NCBI GenBank assembly: GCA_963833375.1
Contig: CAWHXR010000004.1
Span: 1 to 64,000 of the forward strand
DNA length: 64,000 nt
Direction of reading: 5' to 3'
Source: DASUPK01 sp963833375
GTDB lineage: Bacteria > Actinomycetota > Thermoleophilia > Solirubrobacterales > 70-9
Below the pieces are notes generated by a model. It saw only the letters and a program-made list of their open reading frames with translations, did not search any database and was not told the DNA's origin. Each line of letters opens with the position of its first letter. Positions within the stretch are counted from its first letter, which is position 1. Position numbers and translations under genes: made by a program. Positions 62,925 through 64,000 of this stretch are shown one piece after another.

Positions 62925-63138
62925 CTTCTCGTCATCTCGGCGGCGAGCATTCCCGCGGAGTGCATCAGTCGAACATAACTAGGGGCCGGGCGCGAAGTTG
63001 CGGTCCGACCGGCGCCCGCCTCGAGGTGATCGATGCCGCGGCCGAGCACCGGCTATGGCTCGGACCCGCACAGCTGCCCGCGCAACCACGTCAAGGCGCG
63101 AGCGCAGAAGTCGGACTAGATTCCGCGGCACGAGAAGG

Positions 63139-64000
63139 TTGAGCGCGAACGGTCACAACCCGAGGGTGCTCGCGATCGACGCGGGCGGCACGATGACCGA
63201 CACCTTCGTGGTCGACGACGCGGGGTCGTTCGTCGTCGGCAAGGCGCAGACGACGCCGCAGGACGAGTCCGAGGGCTTCATGAACTCCGCGGTCGACGCG
63301 CTGGAGCAGTGGGACAGCGCGCCGCAGGACGCGTTCGGGGCGATCGCCTCCGGGATCTTCAGCGGAACCGCGATGCTCAACCGGCTGCTCTCGCGGACGG
63401 GCCTCGAGATCGGAGCGATCGTCACCGCCGGCCAGGAGGACTACCTGCGGATCGAGCGCGGCATTCAGACCTACCTGGGCTACTCCTACTCCGACCGCCT
63501 CCACCTCGCGACGCATCATCACAACCCGCCGCTCGTGCCCCGCGACCGGGTGATGGGGGTGCGCGGCCGGATCGACGTCTTCGGCGAGGAGATCCTCCCG
63601 CTCCGCGAAGAGGACGCGCGCCAGGCCGCCGCCGCGCTCCTCGACGCCGGCGTCAAGGCGATCTGCGTGTCGCTGCTGTTCAGCTACCGCAATGCCGAGC
63701 ACGAGTTGCGGATCAATGAGATCGTCGAGGAGGTGAAGGCGGAGCGCGGGGTGAACGGCGCGGTGCCGGTGTTCCTCTCCTCCGAGCTCTATCCGATGCG
63801 CCGCGACCTGCCGCGGCTCAACACGACCCTGATCGAGGCCTATGCCGCGGAACCGTCCCGCGGCAGCCTGCGAGCCGTCCGCGACAAGACCAGGGACGCG
63901 GGCGCCGGGTTCGAGCTGCGGGTGATGGCGTCCCACGGCGGGACGATCTCGATCGAGGCGCAGGAGCTCGCGCGCACCCTGGTCTCCGGGCCCATCGGCG
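63139..64000 (+). CDS. Hydantoinase/oxoprolinase family protein, acetone-carboxylase-beta-like (partial, right edge)
   Basis: The first 287 residues of a longer protein, TTG 63139 after AGAAGG. 'PRVLAIDAGGTMTDTFVVDDAGSFVVGKAQTTPQDESEGFMNSAVDALEQW' is the N-terminal ATP-binding (actin-like) motif, very close to acetone carboxylase beta subunits ('DAGGTMTDTF'). 'GIFSGTAMLNRLLSRTGLEIGAIVTAGQEDYLRIERG' and 'ASHGGTISIEAQELARTLVSGPIG' follow. It would activate a substrate by phosphorylation before carboxylation or ring opening. Alpha and gamma subunits, if present, lie beyond the window. Confidence 0.85.
   Translation, partial: MSANGHNPRVLAIDAGGTMTDTFVVDDAGSFVVGKAQTTPQDESEGFMNSAVDALEQWDSAPQDAFGAIASGIFSGTAMLNRLLSRTGLEIGAIVTAGQEDYLRIERGIQTYLGYSYSDRLHLATHHHNPPLVPRDRVMGVRGRIDVFGEEILPLREEDARQAAAALLDAGVKAICVSLLFSYRNAEHELRINEIVEEVKAERGVNGAVPVFLSSELYPMRRDLPRLNTTLIEAYAAEPSRGSLRAVRDKTRDAGAGFELRVMASHGGTISIEAQELARTLVSGPIG

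Overview
The window looks like chromosome from a high-GC actinobacterium, most likely Thermoleophilia (Solirubrobacterales-like). This is inferred from the very high GC, the GC-biased codon use with long antisense shadow frames, the frequent ATGA start/stop overlaps, and several small proteins of a type I associate with that group. I could run no database search, so family calls rest on motifs and recall of family patterns.

Layout. 1-7.4 kb: housekeeping and membrane genes (holin/phosphodiesterase fusion cut by the left edge, MBL hydrolase, glyoxalase I, F420-reductase-like protein, two secreted proteins, a flippase-like protein). 7.4-8.5 kb: an insertion sequence with matching ends and a frameshifted transposase, next to a tRNA-like 3' fragment. 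8.8-10.4 kb: an aldo/keto reductase-TetR pair with an operator-like palindrome. 10.5-30.5 kb: a lipid locus. On the minus strand lie a DUF1295 membrane enzyme and a PlsC-like acyltransferase. Diverging from them is a seven-gene plus-strand array: SDR, DUF2255, acyl-CoA dehydrogenase, a KS-AT protein, a KS-(ACP)3-KR-DH protein, a single-chain acetyl-CoA carboxylase (BC-BCCP-central-CT) and a 4'-phosphopantetheinyl transferase. This is the most striking system here. It appears to be a self-contained, PfaA-like split iterative fatty acid/polyketide synthase that makes its own extender unit and activates its own carrier domains. No classical enoyl reductase is present. All three carrier domains have Thr where the phosphopantetheine Ser normally sits.

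30.5-30.9 kb is a run that changes from poly-G to poly-C and is almost certainly an assembly artefact. 31-46 kb holds stress and redox genes: DoxX, anti-sigma factor plus redoxin, a GH15 hydrolase with a dihydrolipoamide-dehydrogenase-like flavoprotein, an EamA transporter, an SDR-cyclase-GMC-membrane-protein operon, an ECF sigma factor and a cation/proton antiporter. Five of these transcription units share an upstream motif, GTAACGCC-(13-14 nt)-[G/C]GACT[A/T], which I propose marks one sigma-factor regulon. From about 33.4 to 43.8 kb nearly every gene is broken by single-base insertions every few tens of bases. That looks like an unpolished sequence block rather than natural decay. Within it, 38.74-39.6 kb is G/T-rich and has no genes.

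46.8-64 kb: glycosyltransferase, heavy-metal P-type ATPase, quinone-reductase-like and FAD oxidoreductases, a convergent two-component system, DUF779 protein, GH25 lysozyme, an RsbA-like sensor/anti-sigma protein, an alpha-hydroxy-acid oxidase plus acetyl-CoA hydrolase pair, a sulfatase, and the start of an acetone-carboxylase-beta/hydantoinase-A protein cut by the right edge.
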